Part shown: in pieces, positions 7,719-16,454 of the stretch
How the letters are laid out: each line of letters starts with the position of its first letter
Position numbering within the stretch: position 1 is the stretch's first letter
NCBI GenBank assembly: GCA_023426245.1
Contig: JAFABB010000028.1
Location: 1-64,000 of the forward strand
Source of the DNA: Bacillota bacterium
Lineage (GTDB): Bacteria; Bacillota; UBA4882; UBA8346
DNA: 64,000 nucleotides
Direction: 5' to 3'
The notes under the pieces: generated by a model
What the model saw: only the letters and a program-made list of their open reading frames with translations
Database searches by the model: none
Told to the model about the DNA's origin: nothing
Made by a program: the position numbers and the translations under genes

Positions 7719-8267
7719 TTGTCTCGAATTGGACGTAAACCCATAGAAATACCTCAAGGAGTACAAATTGAAATTATTGGCAATACTGTAAAGGTTAGTG
7801 GACCTAAGGGCAAATTAACCCAAGATGTACATCCTGATATGAAATTATCTGTTGACGGTAACTTGGTTAAAGTTGATCGGCCTTCAGATGAGAAGGAGCA
7901 TCGAGCATTACACGGTTTAACCAGGTCTTTAGTTAACAATATGGTCCAGGGAGTAACTGCTGGCTTTTCTAAATCCTTAGATATTAATGGTGTTGGTTAT
8001 AGGGCAGCGAAACAAGGGAAAAATTTGGTATTAACGATTGGTTATTCTCATCCTGTGGAGCTCGTTCCTCTTGAGGGAATCGAATTTGAAGTTCCTGTTC
8101 CGACTAAAATTATTGTTAAAGGTGTAGATAAACAAGTTGTTGGACAGATGGCGGCGCAAGTCCGAGCTGTTCGTGAGCCTGAACCTTATAAAGGTAAGGG
8201 TATTAAGTACGAGAATGAATTCGTTCGTCGTAAAGCCGGTAAAGCAGGTAAAGCCGGGAAGAAGTAA
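7719..8267 (+). CDS. rplF: 50S ribosomal protein L6
   Basis: 182 residues from TTG at 7719. L6 sits near the factor-binding site. SRIGRKPIEIPQGV and the late EPYKGKGIKYENEFVRRKAGK block are conserved; the end carries a short KAGKAGKAGKK tract. The stop codon is the first part of a hairpin described next. Confidence 0.97.
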   Translation: MSRIGRKPIEIPQGVQIEIIGNTVKVSGPKGKLTQDVHPDMKLSVDGNLVKVDRPSDEKEHRALHGLTRSLVNNMVQGVTAGFSKSLDINGVGYRAAKQGKNLVLTIGYSHPVELVPLEGIEFEVPVPTKIIVKGVDKQVVGQMAAQVRAVREPEPYKGKGIKYENEFVRRKAGKAGKAGKK

Positions 8268-8306
8268 TACTAAGTTACTTTCAATCTTAAAAAGCAACTT
8301 AGTATT
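8266..8306 (+). repeat. Hairpin after rplF, copy 1 of a repeated element
   Basis: AATACTAAGTT (8266-8276) pairs perfectly with AACTTAGTATT (8296-8306). The left arm starts within the rplF TAA stop. A second copy with the same arms and the same placement follows rpsM at 13937-13988. There is only a short TTT after the right arm, so strong termination is doubtful inside this essential operon; RNA processing or stability is an alternative. Confidence 0.6.
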
Positions 8307-8335
8307 TAAATCCCCTGCGAAAGGAGTGGCCTGAT

Positions 8336-8707
8336 ATGTTTAGTAAAACCAAACGTCGTGAAGCGCGTATGCGAAGGCATATCCGTTTGCGCAAAAAAAT
8401 ATCCGGAACTGCGGAACGTCCGCGCTTAAGTGTATTTCGTAGTTTACATCATATTTACGCTCAAGTGATTGATGATGTTAAGGGAACTACTTTGTTGACT
8501 GTTTCTACCTTAGATCCTGAATTACGGAAAAGTTTAGATGGCAAAAGCGGAAATATCGAAGCCGCCAAAATAGTAGGGACAACAATTGCTAAAAAAGCAA
8601 TTGAAAAAGGTATTAAACAGGTTGTTTTTGATAGAGGCGGTCAGATTTATCATGGCCGGGTAGCAGCATTAGCAACTGCCGCTAGAGAGGGCGGCCTAGA
8701 ATTTTAG
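8336..8707 (+). CDS. rplR: 50S ribosomal protein L18
   Basis: 123 residues. L18 binds 5S rRNA with L5. The basic N-terminus with RRHIRLRKKISGTAERPRLSVFRS and the C-terminal VFDRGGQIYHGRVAALATAAREGGLEF are diagnostic. GAAAGGAGTG lies before the ATG. Confidence 0.98.
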   Translation: MFSKTKRREARMRRHIRLRKKISGTAERPRLSVFRSLHHIYAQVIDDVKGTTLLTVSTLDPELRKSLDGKSGNIEAAKIVGTTIAKKAIEKGIKQVVFDRGGQIYHGRVAALATAAREGGLEF

Positions 8708-8725
8708 GCTGAGAGGAGGATTGGA

Positions 8726-9229
8726 ATGAAACGAATTATTGACGCCAGTAATCTTGAGCTAACTGAAAAAGTTGTCCGTATTAATCGGGTAGCTAAAGTT
8801 GTCAAAGGTGGACGGCGATTTAGCTTTAGTGCATTAGTAGTAGTCGGCGACGGAAAAGGCCATGTTGGAACGGGCCTTGGTAAAGCCGCGGAAGTCCCTG
8901 AAGCAATTCGCAAAGGGGTAGAAGATGCCAAAAAGAATTTGATTGAGGTTCCTTTAAAAGGGACTACAATCCCTCATGAAATTGAAGGGCAATTCGGAGC
9001 AGGAAAAGTTATGTTAAAGCCTGCTGCACCTGGAACTGGAGTTATTGCCGGCGGTCCTGTCAGAGCAGTTTTGGAAAGCGCTGGTATTCGCGATATATTA
9101 ACCAAATCTCTTGGATCATCCAACGCGCTCAATGTGGTTAATGCTACCATGACAGGCTTAAGGGAACTTAAACAACCGCAAATCGTAGCGGAACGCCGTG
9201 GTAAAAGCGTTGAAGAGATCCTTGGCTAG
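8726..9229 (+). CDS. rpsE: 30S ribosomal protein S5
   Basis: 167 residues. S5 contributes to the mRNA entry site and decoding accuracy. VVKGGRRFSFSALVVVGDGKG and GTGVIAGGPVRAVLESAGI are the conserved blocks of its two domains. GAGAGGAGG precedes the ATG. Confidence 0.98.
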   Translation: MKRIIDASNLELTEKVVRINRVAKVVKGGRRFSFSALVVVGDGKGHVGTGLGKAAEVPEAIRKGVEDAKKNLIEVPLKGTTIPHEIEGQFGAGKVMLKPAAPGTGVIAGGPVRAVLESAGIRDILTKSLGSSNALNVVNATMTGLRELKQPQIVAERRGKSVEEILG

Positions 9230-9240
9230 GAGGGAAAGAT

Positions 9241-9447
9241 ATGCCTAGAAAGAAAACTGAAAAGAATAAAATGATCATTGTTACTTGGAAGCATAGTACG
9301 ATTGGCAGAAAGCCGGTACAACGAGCGACAATTGCAGCTCTTGGTTTTAAACATTTAAACCAAAGTCTGTCAAAGGCCGATGTTCCAGCTATCCGTGGAA
9401 TGATAAAAACAGTAGAACATTTAGTCGAAGTCAAAGAAGAAGCCTAG
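9241..9447 (+). CDS. rpmD: 50S ribosomal protein L30
   Basis: 68 residues, a little longer than the common 58-60 because of a Lys-rich N-terminus (PRKKTEKNK) and an acidic tail. The core IIVTWKHSTIGRKPVQRATIAALGF and the late DVPAIRGMIKTVEHLVEV are conserved. Located between rpsE and rplO as usual. Confidence 0.96.
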   Translation: MPRKKTEKNKMIIVTWKHSTIGRKPVQRATIAALGFKHLNQSLSKADVPAIRGMIKTVEHLVEVKEEA

Positions 9448-9460
9448 GGGGTGTCCTCTG

Positions 9461-9901
9461 ATGAAGTTATATGAACTGGCGCCGGCACCCGGTGCGAAAA
9501 CCGCTCCTAAGCGAGTTGGACGCGGTATTGGTTCTGGATTAGGTAAAACCTCTGCGAAAGGGCATAAAGGCCAAAAGGCCCGCTCAGGTGGAGGAAAAGG
9601 CCCGGCTTTCGAAGGCGGTCAAACACCTTTACAACGCAGACTGCCGAAACGCGGATTTAATAATAAATTCCGCCATGAATGGGTCGAAGTTGCTTTAGAA
9701 AAATTAAATCTTTTTGATAATGGAACGGAAGTCACTCCAACTCTTTTATTGGAAAAGGGTTTAATTAAAAAAGTTGGTAATGGAGTGAAAGTTTTAGGAA
9801 ACGGCGAATTGGAAAAGAAGTTAACCGTTAAGAGTAACAGTTTTAGTAAATCGGCGATTGAAAAAATCGAAAAAGTCGGTGGCAAAGTAGAGGTGATTTA
9901 A
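9461..9901 (+). CDS. rplO: 50S ribosomal protein L15
   Basis: 146 residues. L15 is a late assembly protein with a glycine-rich extended N-terminus, visible as RVGRGIGSGLGKTSAKGHKG. The secY start codon follows its stop immediately (TAA then TTG at 9902), so the two are likely coupled. Confidence 0.98.
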   Translation: MKLYELAPAPGAKTAPKRVGRGIGSGLGKTSAKGHKGQKARSGGGKGPAFEGGQTPLQRRLPKRGFNNKFRHEWVEVALEKLNLFDNGTEVTPTLLLEKGLIKKVGNGVKVLGNGELEKKLTVKSNSFSKSAIEKIEKVGGKVEVI

Positions 9902-11182
9902 TTGCTAGAAGCTCTAAAGACTGCCTTTAAACTTCCGGATTTACGTAAAAAACTTATTTGGACTTTGGTGTTGTTAGGCATTTTTAGGTTGGGGGCTCAT
10001 ATTCCTGCGCCGGGCCCATGGGACCAAAAGGCTTTGGAAAACCTTTTTGGCGGCGGGGGGGATCTATTTGGCTTACTGGATATGTTAGCCGGTGGTGCGC
10101 TCCGTAAAATGTCGGTGTTTGCGATGAGTGTAAATCCTTACATCACATCGTCAATTATTGTCCAACTTCTAACAATGGTGATTCCACAGTTAGAGCAGTT
10201 GGCTAAAGAAGGTAATGAAGGTCGCAAGGTGATCAACCAATATGTTCGATATGGTACCGTGATCCTTGCAATTATTCAAGGTGGTGCCATGGCTTTTGGA
10301 TTTAGGGGCGCTATGATCAATCCAACGGCTTGGGATTTTATTCTGATTATTTCAACTTTAACCGCTGGTTCGGTATTTTTAATGTGGTTGGGTGAAGTTA
10401 TTTCAGAGCGTGGTATCGGTAATGGTATATCAATGTTAATCTTTGCCGGTATTGTGGCCCGTATTATTCCAGGTACTTTTACCATGTTTTCTACAGTAAG
10501 CAGCAAAGGGATAGGAACTTCATTTTTTAGCATCATTTTATTTGCGATTTTAGCTGTTTTTATTGTCGCTGCAGTTGTATTTGTTACACAGGGTGAACGG
10601 AAGATTCCTGTGCAATATGCAAAAAGAATGGTTGGCCGTAAAATGTACGGCGGTGGTTCAACTTATCTTCCCATGAAAGTGAACCAATCAGGAGTTATCC
10701 CAATCATCTTTGCGTCGTCAATATTAGCTTTTCCGCCGACTTTGGGTCAGTTCATTGCTGATAAAACCAACTGGTTTGCCAAATTTTTGCTTGCGTTTTA
10801 CCCGGGTCGGACTTTATATTTAGTGTTGTACGCACTTTTCATTTTTATCTTTACCTATTTTTATACAGCAGTGACTTTCAATCCGCTGGAAGTTTCCAAT
10901 AATATGAAAAAATATGGCGGATTTATTCCGGGGATTCGACCTGGAAAACCGACTGCCGAATATTTGGATCGTGTATTAACTCGGATAACATTGGCTGGTG
11001 CTTTGTTTCTGACAATTATTGCCTTATTGCCTTATTTGATCAACTTTTTACCAGGTTTTAAGAGTTTACAATTATACTTTGGTGGTACTGCGTTATTGAT
11101 CGCGGTAGGCGTAGCAATCGATACTATGAAACAAATCGAAGCTCAACTATTAATGCGGCAATACGAAGGATTCTTAAAATAA
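9902..11182 (+). CDS. secY: Protein translocase subunit SecY
   Basis: 426 residues with about ten hydrophobic segments; the channel of the Sec translocon in the inner membrane. The plug-region sequence GGALRKMSVFAMSVNPYITSSI and the cytoplasmic loop VTQGERKIPVQYAKR that binds SecA and the ribosome are clear. Start is TTG at 9902, directly after the rplO stop. Confidence 0.98.
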   Translation: MLEALKTAFKLPDLRKKLIWTLVLLGIFRLGAHIPAPGPWDQKALENLFGGGGDLFGLLDMLAGGALRKMSVFAMSVNPYITSSIIVQLLTMVIPQLEQLAKEGNEGRKVINQYVRYGTVILAIIQGGAMAFGFRGAMINPTAWDFILIISTLTAGSVFLMWLGEVISERGIGNGISMLIFAGIVARIIPGTFTMFSTVSSKGIGTSFFSIILFAILAVFIVAAVVFVTQGERKIPVQYAKRMVGRKMYGGGSTYLPMKVNQSGVIPIIFASSILAFPPTLGQFIADKTNWFAKFLLAFYPGRTLYLVLYALFIFIFTYFYTAVTFNPLEVSNNMKKYGGFIPGIRPGKPTAEYLDRVLTRITLAGALFLTIIALLPYLINFLPGFKSLQLYFGGTALLIAVGVAIDTMKQIEAQLLMRQYEGFLK

Positions 11183-11186
11183 TAAT

Positions 11187-11238
11187 CAATCCCGGCTATC
11201 AGAGAAGGTGCGAGAGCGCAAAACCTGCGCCGGGGTTG
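11187..11238 (+). ncRNA. Nested stem structure between secY and adk
   Basis: CAATCCCGGC (11187-11196) pairs with GCCGGGGTTG (11229-11238) with one G-U. Inside it AGGTGCG pairs with CGC and ACCT around an AGAG loop with a three-A bulge. The GC-rich nested fold stands out in a low-GC spacer of 125 nt and lacks a following T-run. It may be an attenuator, an mRNA processing site or a leader for the adk-map genes. The fold was drawn by hand. Confidence 0.45.
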
Positions 11239-11307
11239 GTTGAGTTTTATGATGTGCTAAGTCCGTAATGTGGGCTGCCAATACATTCTAGGTGGGAGGA
11301 AAAATCA

Positions 11308-11958
11308 ATGAATTTAATTTTGTTAGGACCTCCTGGTGCCGGTAAAGGAACCCAGGCAGAGTTATTACTTAAAAGGTTCAGTATTCCTCATATTTCTACC
11401 GGTGATATTTTTCGGGCCGCTATTAAGGAAGGCACACCACTAGGCACCGAAGCCAAAAGATATATGGATAGCGGACAATTGGTTCCGGATGAAGTCGTTA
11501 TTGGAATTGTCAAAGAGCGCCTCCTGAAAGATGATTGTAAAAACGGATTCCTTCTTGATGGATTTCCAAGGACGGTCCCTCAAGCCGATTCGTTGGACGG
11601 TTTTCTCAATGAAAACGGCAAAAAAGTTGATGCGGTAATTAATATCGAAGTTGATTCTTCCATTCTTTTAAAGCGATTAACCGGTCGTAGGGTTTGCCGC
11701 AATTGCGCCGCAGTTTATCATATTGAAACCAAGAAATCGAAAGTTGACGGGATTTGTGATCATTGTGGCGGTGAAGTTTATCAAAGAGCGGATGATACTC
11801 CTGAAACTGTGAGCAAACGCTTGGAAGTTTATAATAGTCAAACTGAACCATTGATCGCATATTACCGCAACAAAGGCGTTTTGCATAGTTTTAACGGGCA
11901 AGAAGGAATTCAGGCCCTTTATGAAAAAATATGTAATGAGTTGGGGGTTAAGCCCTAA
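11308..11958 (+). CDS. adk: Adenylate kinase, zinc-binding lid type
   Basis: 216 residues. Converts ATP + AMP to 2 ADP. The P-loop GPPGAGKGTQ is at residues 7-16 and the LLDGFPRTVPQA AMP-binding block follows. The LID has CRNC and CDHC pairs (about residues 130-153), the structural zinc site found in Gram-positive enzymes. Stop overlaps the map start (TAATG). Confidence 0.98.
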   Translation: MNLILLGPPGAGKGTQAELLLKRFSIPHISTGDIFRAAIKEGTPLGTEAKRYMDSGQLVPDEVVIGIVKERLLKDDCKNGFLLDGFPRTVPQADSLDGFLNENGKKVDAVINIEVDSSILLKRLTGRRVCRNCAAVYHIETKKSKVDGICDHCGGEVYQRADDTPETVSKRLEVYNSQTEPLIAYYRNKGVLHSFNGQEGIQALYEKICNELGVKP

Positions 11959-12731
11959 TGATCATTCTCAAATCTCCTTCGGAGATTGCCGTAATGAAGA
12001 TTGCAGGAAGTATCCTGGCGGCAGTTCTTGAGGAATTGAGAGCAGCAATTCGCCCAGGTATAAGTTTAGTTGAACTTGATAGAAGGGCTGAACAAAAAAC
12101 CAGGCAATTTAATGCAATCCCTGCTTTCAAGGGTTATAACGGTTTTCCTGCATCCTTATGTGCTTCGGTAAACGAAGAAGTAGTACATGGTATTCCCGGT
12201 AGCCGTATTCTTAAAAATGGTGATATTATCGGTCTTGATTATGGAGTTATATATCAAAACTTTTATGCGGATTCAGCGATTACTGTGCCGGTAGGGACAA
12301 TATCTGACGAAGCCAAAAAGTTAATCCAGGTCACGGAAGAGGCTTTATATAAAGGAATTCACCAAGCCAAATCGGGGAACCGTTTATATGATATTTCAGG
12401 GGCAATACAGCAGTATGTTGAAAGTAATGGATTTTCAGTGGTAAGAGATTTTGTGGGACATGGGATTGGTCGTAAAATGCATGAAGCCCCTCAGATACCC
12501 AATTTTGTGGGCAATGATTTTAATCCCGTGTTAAAGCTGGGAATGGTTCTCGCAATTGAACCTATGGTCAATATCGGTACGTATGAAGTTGATGTTGATA
12601 CAAAAGATAATTGGACGGTTCGAACAGCGGATCATAAATACTCAGCTCATTTTGAACATACTGTGGCAGTAACTGACAATGGGCCGGAAATATTAACTTT
12701 GTTGCGACCCGAGTTATTGCCTAAAATTTAA
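11958..12731 (+). CDS. map: Methionine aminopeptidase, type I
   Basis: 257 residues. Removes the initiator methionine from new proteins. The metal ligands can be followed as GLDYGVIYQNFYADSA (two Asp), VGHGIGRKMHEAP (His), AIEPMVNIG (Glu) and HFEHTVAVT (Glu). No N-terminal SH3 or zinc extension. Coupled to adk by a one-base overlap. Confidence 0.98.
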   Translation: MIILKSPSEIAVMKIAGSILAAVLEELRAAIRPGISLVELDRRAEQKTRQFNAIPAFKGYNGFPASLCASVNEEVVHGIPGSRILKNGDIIGLDYGVIYQNFYADSAITVPVGTISDEAKKLIQVTEEALYKGIHQAKSGNRLYDISGAIQQYVESNGFSVVRDFVGHGIGRKMHEAPQIPNFVGNDFNPVLKLGMVLAIEPMVNIGTYEVDVDTKDNWTVRTADHKYSAHFEHTVAVTDNGPEILTLLRPELLPKI

Positions 12732-12732
12732 A

Positions 12733-13041
12733 ATGATTACTACAGTTGATGGTTTACGCTTTGGGCAATTGATAATTTCAACTTCAGGACGGGATACGAA
12801 TCAAATTTATTTGATTATTGGAATGATTGATGATCATTATATTGAGATCGCTGATGGAAGTAAACATCCGGTTGCCAGGGCTAAAAAAAAGAATTTAAAA
12901 CATGTAAAAGTTAAGATGCTCATTGCCAAAGAAATTGAAGAAAATTTGTTAAAAGGTGAGTCAATAGGAGATATTCAAGTGAAAGAAGCAATTAAAAGAT
13001 TGAAAAACGAACTTGAGGAAGGGGAGCGGTTCGATGGGTAA
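12733..13041 (+). CDS. KOW-domain (L14e-like) RNA-binding protein
   Basis: 102 residues. A small beta-rich N-terminal part (FGQLIISTSGRDTNQIYLIIGMIDDHYIEIADG) resembles the KOW/L14e-type proteins that Clostridia-like genomes often carry between map and infA. The second half is charged and helical. The role is unknown; association with translation is inferred from context. It starts two bases after the map stop and overlaps infA by eight bases. Confidence 0.8.
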   Translation: MITTVDGLRFGQLIISTSGRDTNQIYLIIGMIDDHYIEIADGSKHPVARAKKKNLKHVKVKMLIAKEIEENLLKGESIGDIQVKEAIKRLKNELEEGERFDG

Positions 13042-13252
13042 ACAAGACGTAATAGAAGTCGAAGGAACCGTAGTTGAACCATTACCTAACGCGATGTTTC
13101 GAGTCGAGTTGGAAAATGGCCATAAGGTTTTAGCTCATATTTCCGGGAAAATGCGTATGAATTTTATTAAAATTTTGCCGGGCGATAAAGTTACTGTTGA
13201 GCTATCGGCATATGATCTAACCCGAGGACGGATTATTTATCGTTTTAAGTAA
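13034..13252 (+). CDS. infA: Translation initiation factor IF-1
   Basis: 72 residues, OB-fold factor that binds the 30S A site. GKQDVIEVEGTVVEPLPNAMF and DLTRGRIIYRFK are the family ends, setting the ATG at 13034; an open frame seven codons upstream is only read-through into the preceding gene. GGGGAGCGG precedes the start. Confidence 0.97.
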   Translation: MGKQDVIEVEGTVVEPLPNAMFRVELENGHKVLAHISGKMRMNFIKILPGDKVTVELSAYDLTRGRIIYRFK

Positions 13253-13313
13253 ATTTCCCTACCTTTTAAAGTTTAGACATAAATTAAAATTAAGTTTTAA
13301 AGGAGGATTTTCC

Positions 13314-13427
13314 ATGAAGATTAGACCTTCTGTAAAGCCAGTTTGTGAACACTGCAAGATTATTAAGCGTAAGGGTCGAGTTATGGTAATCTGTGATAAT
13401 CCCAAGCACAAGCAAAAACAAGGTTAA
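13314..13427 (+). CDS. rpmJ: 50S ribosomal protein L36 (zinc form)
   Basis: 37 residues: begins MKIRPSVKPVCEHCK and ends PKHKQKQG. The Cys-X2-Cys, later Cys and His are the zinc ligands of the C+ form. AAAGGAGGA stands nine bases before the ATG. Found by reading the spacer between infA and rpsM. Confidence 0.97.
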   Translation: MKIRPSVKPVCEHCKIIKRKGRVMVICDNPKHKQKQG

Positions 13428-13565
13428 AAATTCAAAGTTAACAAACATTAGTTGTTTGTTAGGGTTATTGTTTACGGCTGGGATTTTACAGTCGGCTGCT
13501 GGCGGCTCTGAACGATAACAATTGTCACAAAGACTAATGAACCCATCCAAATAGGAGGTAATATA

Positions 13566-13937
13566 ATGGCACGTATTGCAGGCGTGGATTTGCCACGTGA
13601 TAAACGAGTAGAGATAGCTCTCACATATCTTTATGGATTAGGACTGACCACTTCAAAAGAAGTATTGGCAAAAGCCGGCGTCAATCCTGATACCCGCGTC
13701 CGGGATCTAACCGAAGAAGAAGTAACTAGACTTCGGGAAGTAATCGACCGTGACTATAAAGTCGAAGGCGATCTTAGACGTGAAGAGTCACTTAACATTA
13801 AACGTTTAATTGAAATTGGAAGTTATCGTGGGCTTCGCCATCGACGGGGTTTACCCGTTCGGGGACAACGGACTAAGACCAATGCCCGGACTAGAAAGGG
13901 ACCTAAAAAGACAGTCGGTGCAAAAAGAAAGGCTTAA
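13566..13937 (+). CDS. rpsM: 30S ribosomal protein S13
   Basis: 123 residues. S13 contacts the P-site tRNA and the large subunit. ARIAGVDLPRDKRVEIALTYLYG and RGLPVRGQRTKTNARTRKGP are diagnostic. AATAGGAGG precedes the ATG. The stop codon overlaps copy 2 of the repeated hairpin. Confidence 0.98.
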   Translation: MARIAGVDLPRDKRVEIALTYLYGLGLTTSKEVLAKAGVNPDTRVRDLTEEEVTRLREVIDRDYKVEGDLRREESLNIKRLIEIGSYRGLRHRRGLPVRGQRTKTNARTRKGPKKTVGAKRKA

Positions 13938-13988
13938 TACCAAGTTACTTCAACAAGATATTTATAAATTGAAATGCAACTTGAGTAT
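13937..13988 (+). repeat. Hairpin after rpsM, copy 2 of a repeated element
   Basis: Left arm ATACCAAGTTACTTCAA (13937-13953) and right arm TTGAAATGCAACTTGAGTAT (13969-13988) pair with a small bulge. It shares TAATAC(C/T)AAGTTACTT and GCAACTT with the copy after rplF (8266-8306) and, like it, starts in the stop codon of the preceding gene and ends before the next ribosome-binding site. Confidence 0.6.
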
Positions 13989-14009
13989 AACGAATAGGAG
14001 GTAATTTAA

Positions 14010-14414
14010 ATGGCAAAACCTGTTGTTGCCAAAAAAGGTGTACGGGCACGTAAAAAAGAACGTAAACATGTCGATACTGGGGTGGCGCACATTCATTCCA
14101 CCTTTAATAATACGATTGTTACCATCTCTGATCCGACTGGAAATGTATTATCATGGGCAAGTGCTGGGCATATGGGATTCAAGGGTTCCCGTAAAAGTAC
14201 TCCTTTTGCTGCCGGTATGGCTGCCGAAGAAGCTGCTAAAATTGCCATCGATCATGGGATGAAGAGTGTGGAAGTCTTTGTAAAGGGACCAGGAGCCGGT
14301 CGTGAAGCGGCTATCCGTTCATTACAAGCTGCGGGTTTGTTTGTAAACCTGATTAAAGATGTCACACCAATTCCTCATAATGGTTGTCGTCCGCCAAAAC
14401 GTCGTAGAGTATAA
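14010..14414 (+). CDS. rpsK: 30S ribosomal protein S11
   Basis: 134 residues. Platform protein of the 30S subunit near the Shine-Dalgarno helix. GVAHIHSTFNNTIVTISDPTGN and the end TPIPHNGCRPPKRRRV are conserved. AATAGGAGG precedes the ATG. Confidence 0.99.
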   Translation: MAKPVVAKKGVRARKKERKHVDTGVAHIHSTFNNTIVTISDPTGNVLSWASAGHMGFKGSRKSTPFAAGMAAEEAAKIAIDHGMKSVEVFVKGPGAGREAAIRSLQAAGLFVNLIKDVTPIPHNGCRPPKRRRV

Positions 14415-14433
14415 TGGAGGTGTAATAAGTTTA

Positions 14434-15060
14434 ATGGCTAGATATACAGAAGCAGTATGCAGATTATGTCGTCGCGAAGGCGAGAAGCTTTATTTAAAAG
14501 GCGATCGTTGTTATAGTAATAAGTGTAGTGTGGGGAAACGGGCTTTTGCTCCTGGTCAACATGGTCAGGATCGCAAGAAAGTTTCCGAGTATGGCATTCA
14601 GCTTCGGGAAAAGCAAAAACTTCGCCGTATCTATGGAATTTTGGAGCGTCAGTTTTCAGGTTATTTCACTTTAGCTGAAAGAAAAAAAGGAATTACCGGT
14701 CAAAACTTGCTTCAAATTCTGGAGACCCGATTAGACAATGTTGTTTATCGTTTGGGATATGCTGCATCCCGTAAAGAAGCACGTCAATTAGTTCTTCATG
14801 GACATTTTCTTGTTAATGACAAGAAAGTTAATATACCGTCCATATTATTAAAAGCAGGCGATGTGATTACTATTCGGGAAGGTAGTTTAAATTCCACGAA
14901 AGTGAAGGAAAACATCGAAGACGCTGCAGGACGGACCATACCTGAGTGGCTGGAAAGCAATCCGGCAGGTCATAGCGGTAAAGTAAAATCCTTACCGACC
15001 AGGGAACAAATTGATATTCCAGTTCAAGAACATTTAATCGTTGAATTGTATTCACGTTAA
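14434..15060 (+). CDS. rpsD: 30S ribosomal protein S4, zinc form
   Basis: 208 residues, a primary 16S rRNA binder and, in Bacillus, a translational repressor of its own gene. ARYTEAVCRLCRREGEKLYL with later CYSNKC gives four cysteines of the zinc form. The S4 RNA-binding domain includes RLDNVVYRLGYAASRKEARQ. The ATG at 14434 follows ATGGAGGTG; the open frame upstream overlaps rpsK and is not coding. Confidence 0.97.
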   Translation: MARYTEAVCRLCRREGEKLYLKGDRCYSNKCSVGKRAFAPGQHGQDRKKVSEYGIQLREKQKLRRIYGILERQFSGYFTLAERKKGITGQNLLQILETRLDNVVYRLGYAASRKEARQLVLHGHFLVNDKKVNIPSILLKAGDVITIREGSLNSTKVKENIEDAAGRTIPEWLESNPAGHSGKVKSLPTREQIDIPVQEHLIVELYSR

Positions 15061-15133
15061 TCAATTTGAATATATTCAAAAAAAAAAAATATTAAGAGTG
15101 ATATTCGCTGAATGCGAGAAGGAGGGTTAATTA

Positions 15134-16081
15134 TTGATCGAGATCGAAAAGCCCAAAATTACCATAGAAGAAAGTAATGACAGAGAACGTTATGGTGTCT
15201 TCGTCATTGAACCTTTGGAAAGAGGCTATGGGACAACACTGGGCAACTCGCTCCGTCGGATCCTCCTCTCATCCCTGCCGGGTTATGCGGTAACGTCCGT
15301 TAAAATTGATGGAGTCCTTCATGAATTTTCAACAATTCCGGGGGTTGTTGAGGATACCACTGATATCGTTTTGAATTTAAAACAATTATTGGTAAAGATC
15401 CATGGTGATTGTCCCAAAAAGGTCCGTCTGCAAATTAAGAATGAAAAAAGAGTTACAGCGGCGGATATTCAAGTACCAAGTGATGTCGAAATTCTAAACC
15501 CTGATTTATATCTAGCTACAGTTTCAAGTGGCGGTTCATTGAACATGGAACTGACTCTTGACCGCGGCCGGGGATATAGTCCAGCTGAAAGAAATAAAGG
15601 CGCAGAAAATATTATTGGGGTTATCGGAGTCGATGCCCGATTTTCGCCGGTACTCAAGGTAAATTATGTTGTTGAACATACCAGGGTTGGACAGATTACC
15701 GATTACGATCGGTTAGTGTTGGAAGTTTGGACTGACGGTAGTATTAGTCCGGTAGAGGCTGTTTCGCTATCTGCCAAGATTATGACCGAGCATTTAATGC
15801 TGTTTGTTAATTTGAGTCAAACCGCAGGTAAAGCTGAAATCATGGTTGAAAAAGAAGAGGAATCCAAAAATAAAATCCTCGAAATGACTATTGAAGAATT
15901 GGATCTGTCGGTTCGTTCTTATAATTGTTTGAAGAGAGCTGGTATCAATACGGTCGAAGAATTGACTCGGAAGACTGAAGAAGATATGATGAAAGTCAGA
16001 AATTTGGGCCGTAAATCTTTGGAAGAAGTTCAACAAAAAATGGAAAGTTTAGGATTGATGCTACGAAAGTCTGAAGATTGA
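15134..16081 (+). CDS. rpoA: RNA polymerase subunit alpha
   Basis: 315 residues. The N-terminal dimerisation domain (RYGVFVIEPLERGYGTTLGN) nucleates polymerase assembly; the C-terminal domain (about residues 245-310, LDLSVRSYNCLKRAGINTVE) contacts UP elements and activators. Start is TTG at 15134 after GAAGGAGGG. Standard place between rpsD and rplQ. Confidence 0.98.
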   Translation: MIEIEKPKITIEESNDRERYGVFVIEPLERGYGTTLGNSLRRILLSSLPGYAVTSVKIDGVLHEFSTIPGVVEDTTDIVLNLKQLLVKIHGDCPKKVRLQIKNEKRVTAADIQVPSDVEILNPDLYLATVSSGGSLNMELTLDRGRGYSPAERNKGAENIIGVIGVDARFSPVLKVNYVVEHTRVGQITDYDRLVLEVWTDGSISPVEAVSLSAKIMTEHLMLFVNLSQTAGKAEIMVEKEEESKNKILEMTIEELDLSVRSYNCLKRAGINTVEELTRKTEEDMMKVRNLGRKSLEEVQQKMESLGLMLRKSED

Positions 16082-16096
16082 TGAGGAGGTGTCGTT

Positions 16097-16435
16097 ATGC
16101 TGGAACGAAAATTAGGACGTGAGTCTGCACATAGGAAAGCTCTTTTCCGTGCTTTAGTTACAGCCCTTTTTATGCATGGCCGAATAGAGACAACCGAAAT
16201 TAAGGCGAAAGAAGCACGTTCGGTTGCTGAAAAGATGATTACTTTAGCAAAAAAAGGCGATTTAAATTCCAGACGTGTTGCAGCTGGGGTAATCACGGAA
16301 CCGGAAGTATTACAAAAGTTATTCGAGGAGATTGCCGGTCGTTATAAAGAACGGAATGGCGGGTATACCCGGATTTTAAAAATTGGTCCGCGCCGTGGGG
16401 ATGCCGCACCAATGGTAATTTTGGAATTAGTTTAA
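16097..16435 (+). CDS. rplQ: 50S ribosomal protein L17
   Basis: 112 residues. The start here is LERKLGRESAHRKALFRAL, where most bacteria have KLGR-SHRKA, so the family is certain. L17 sits near the tunnel exit. It is the last ribosomal gene of the cluster and is followed by a terminator. Confidence 0.98.
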   Translation: MLERKLGRESAHRKALFRALVTALFMHGRIETTEIKAKEARSVAEKMITLAKKGDLNSRRVAAGVITEPEVLQKLFEEIAGRYKERNGGYTRILKIGPRRGDAAPMVILELV

Positions 16436-16454
16436 TGGTTGTTGAATAAGAATT

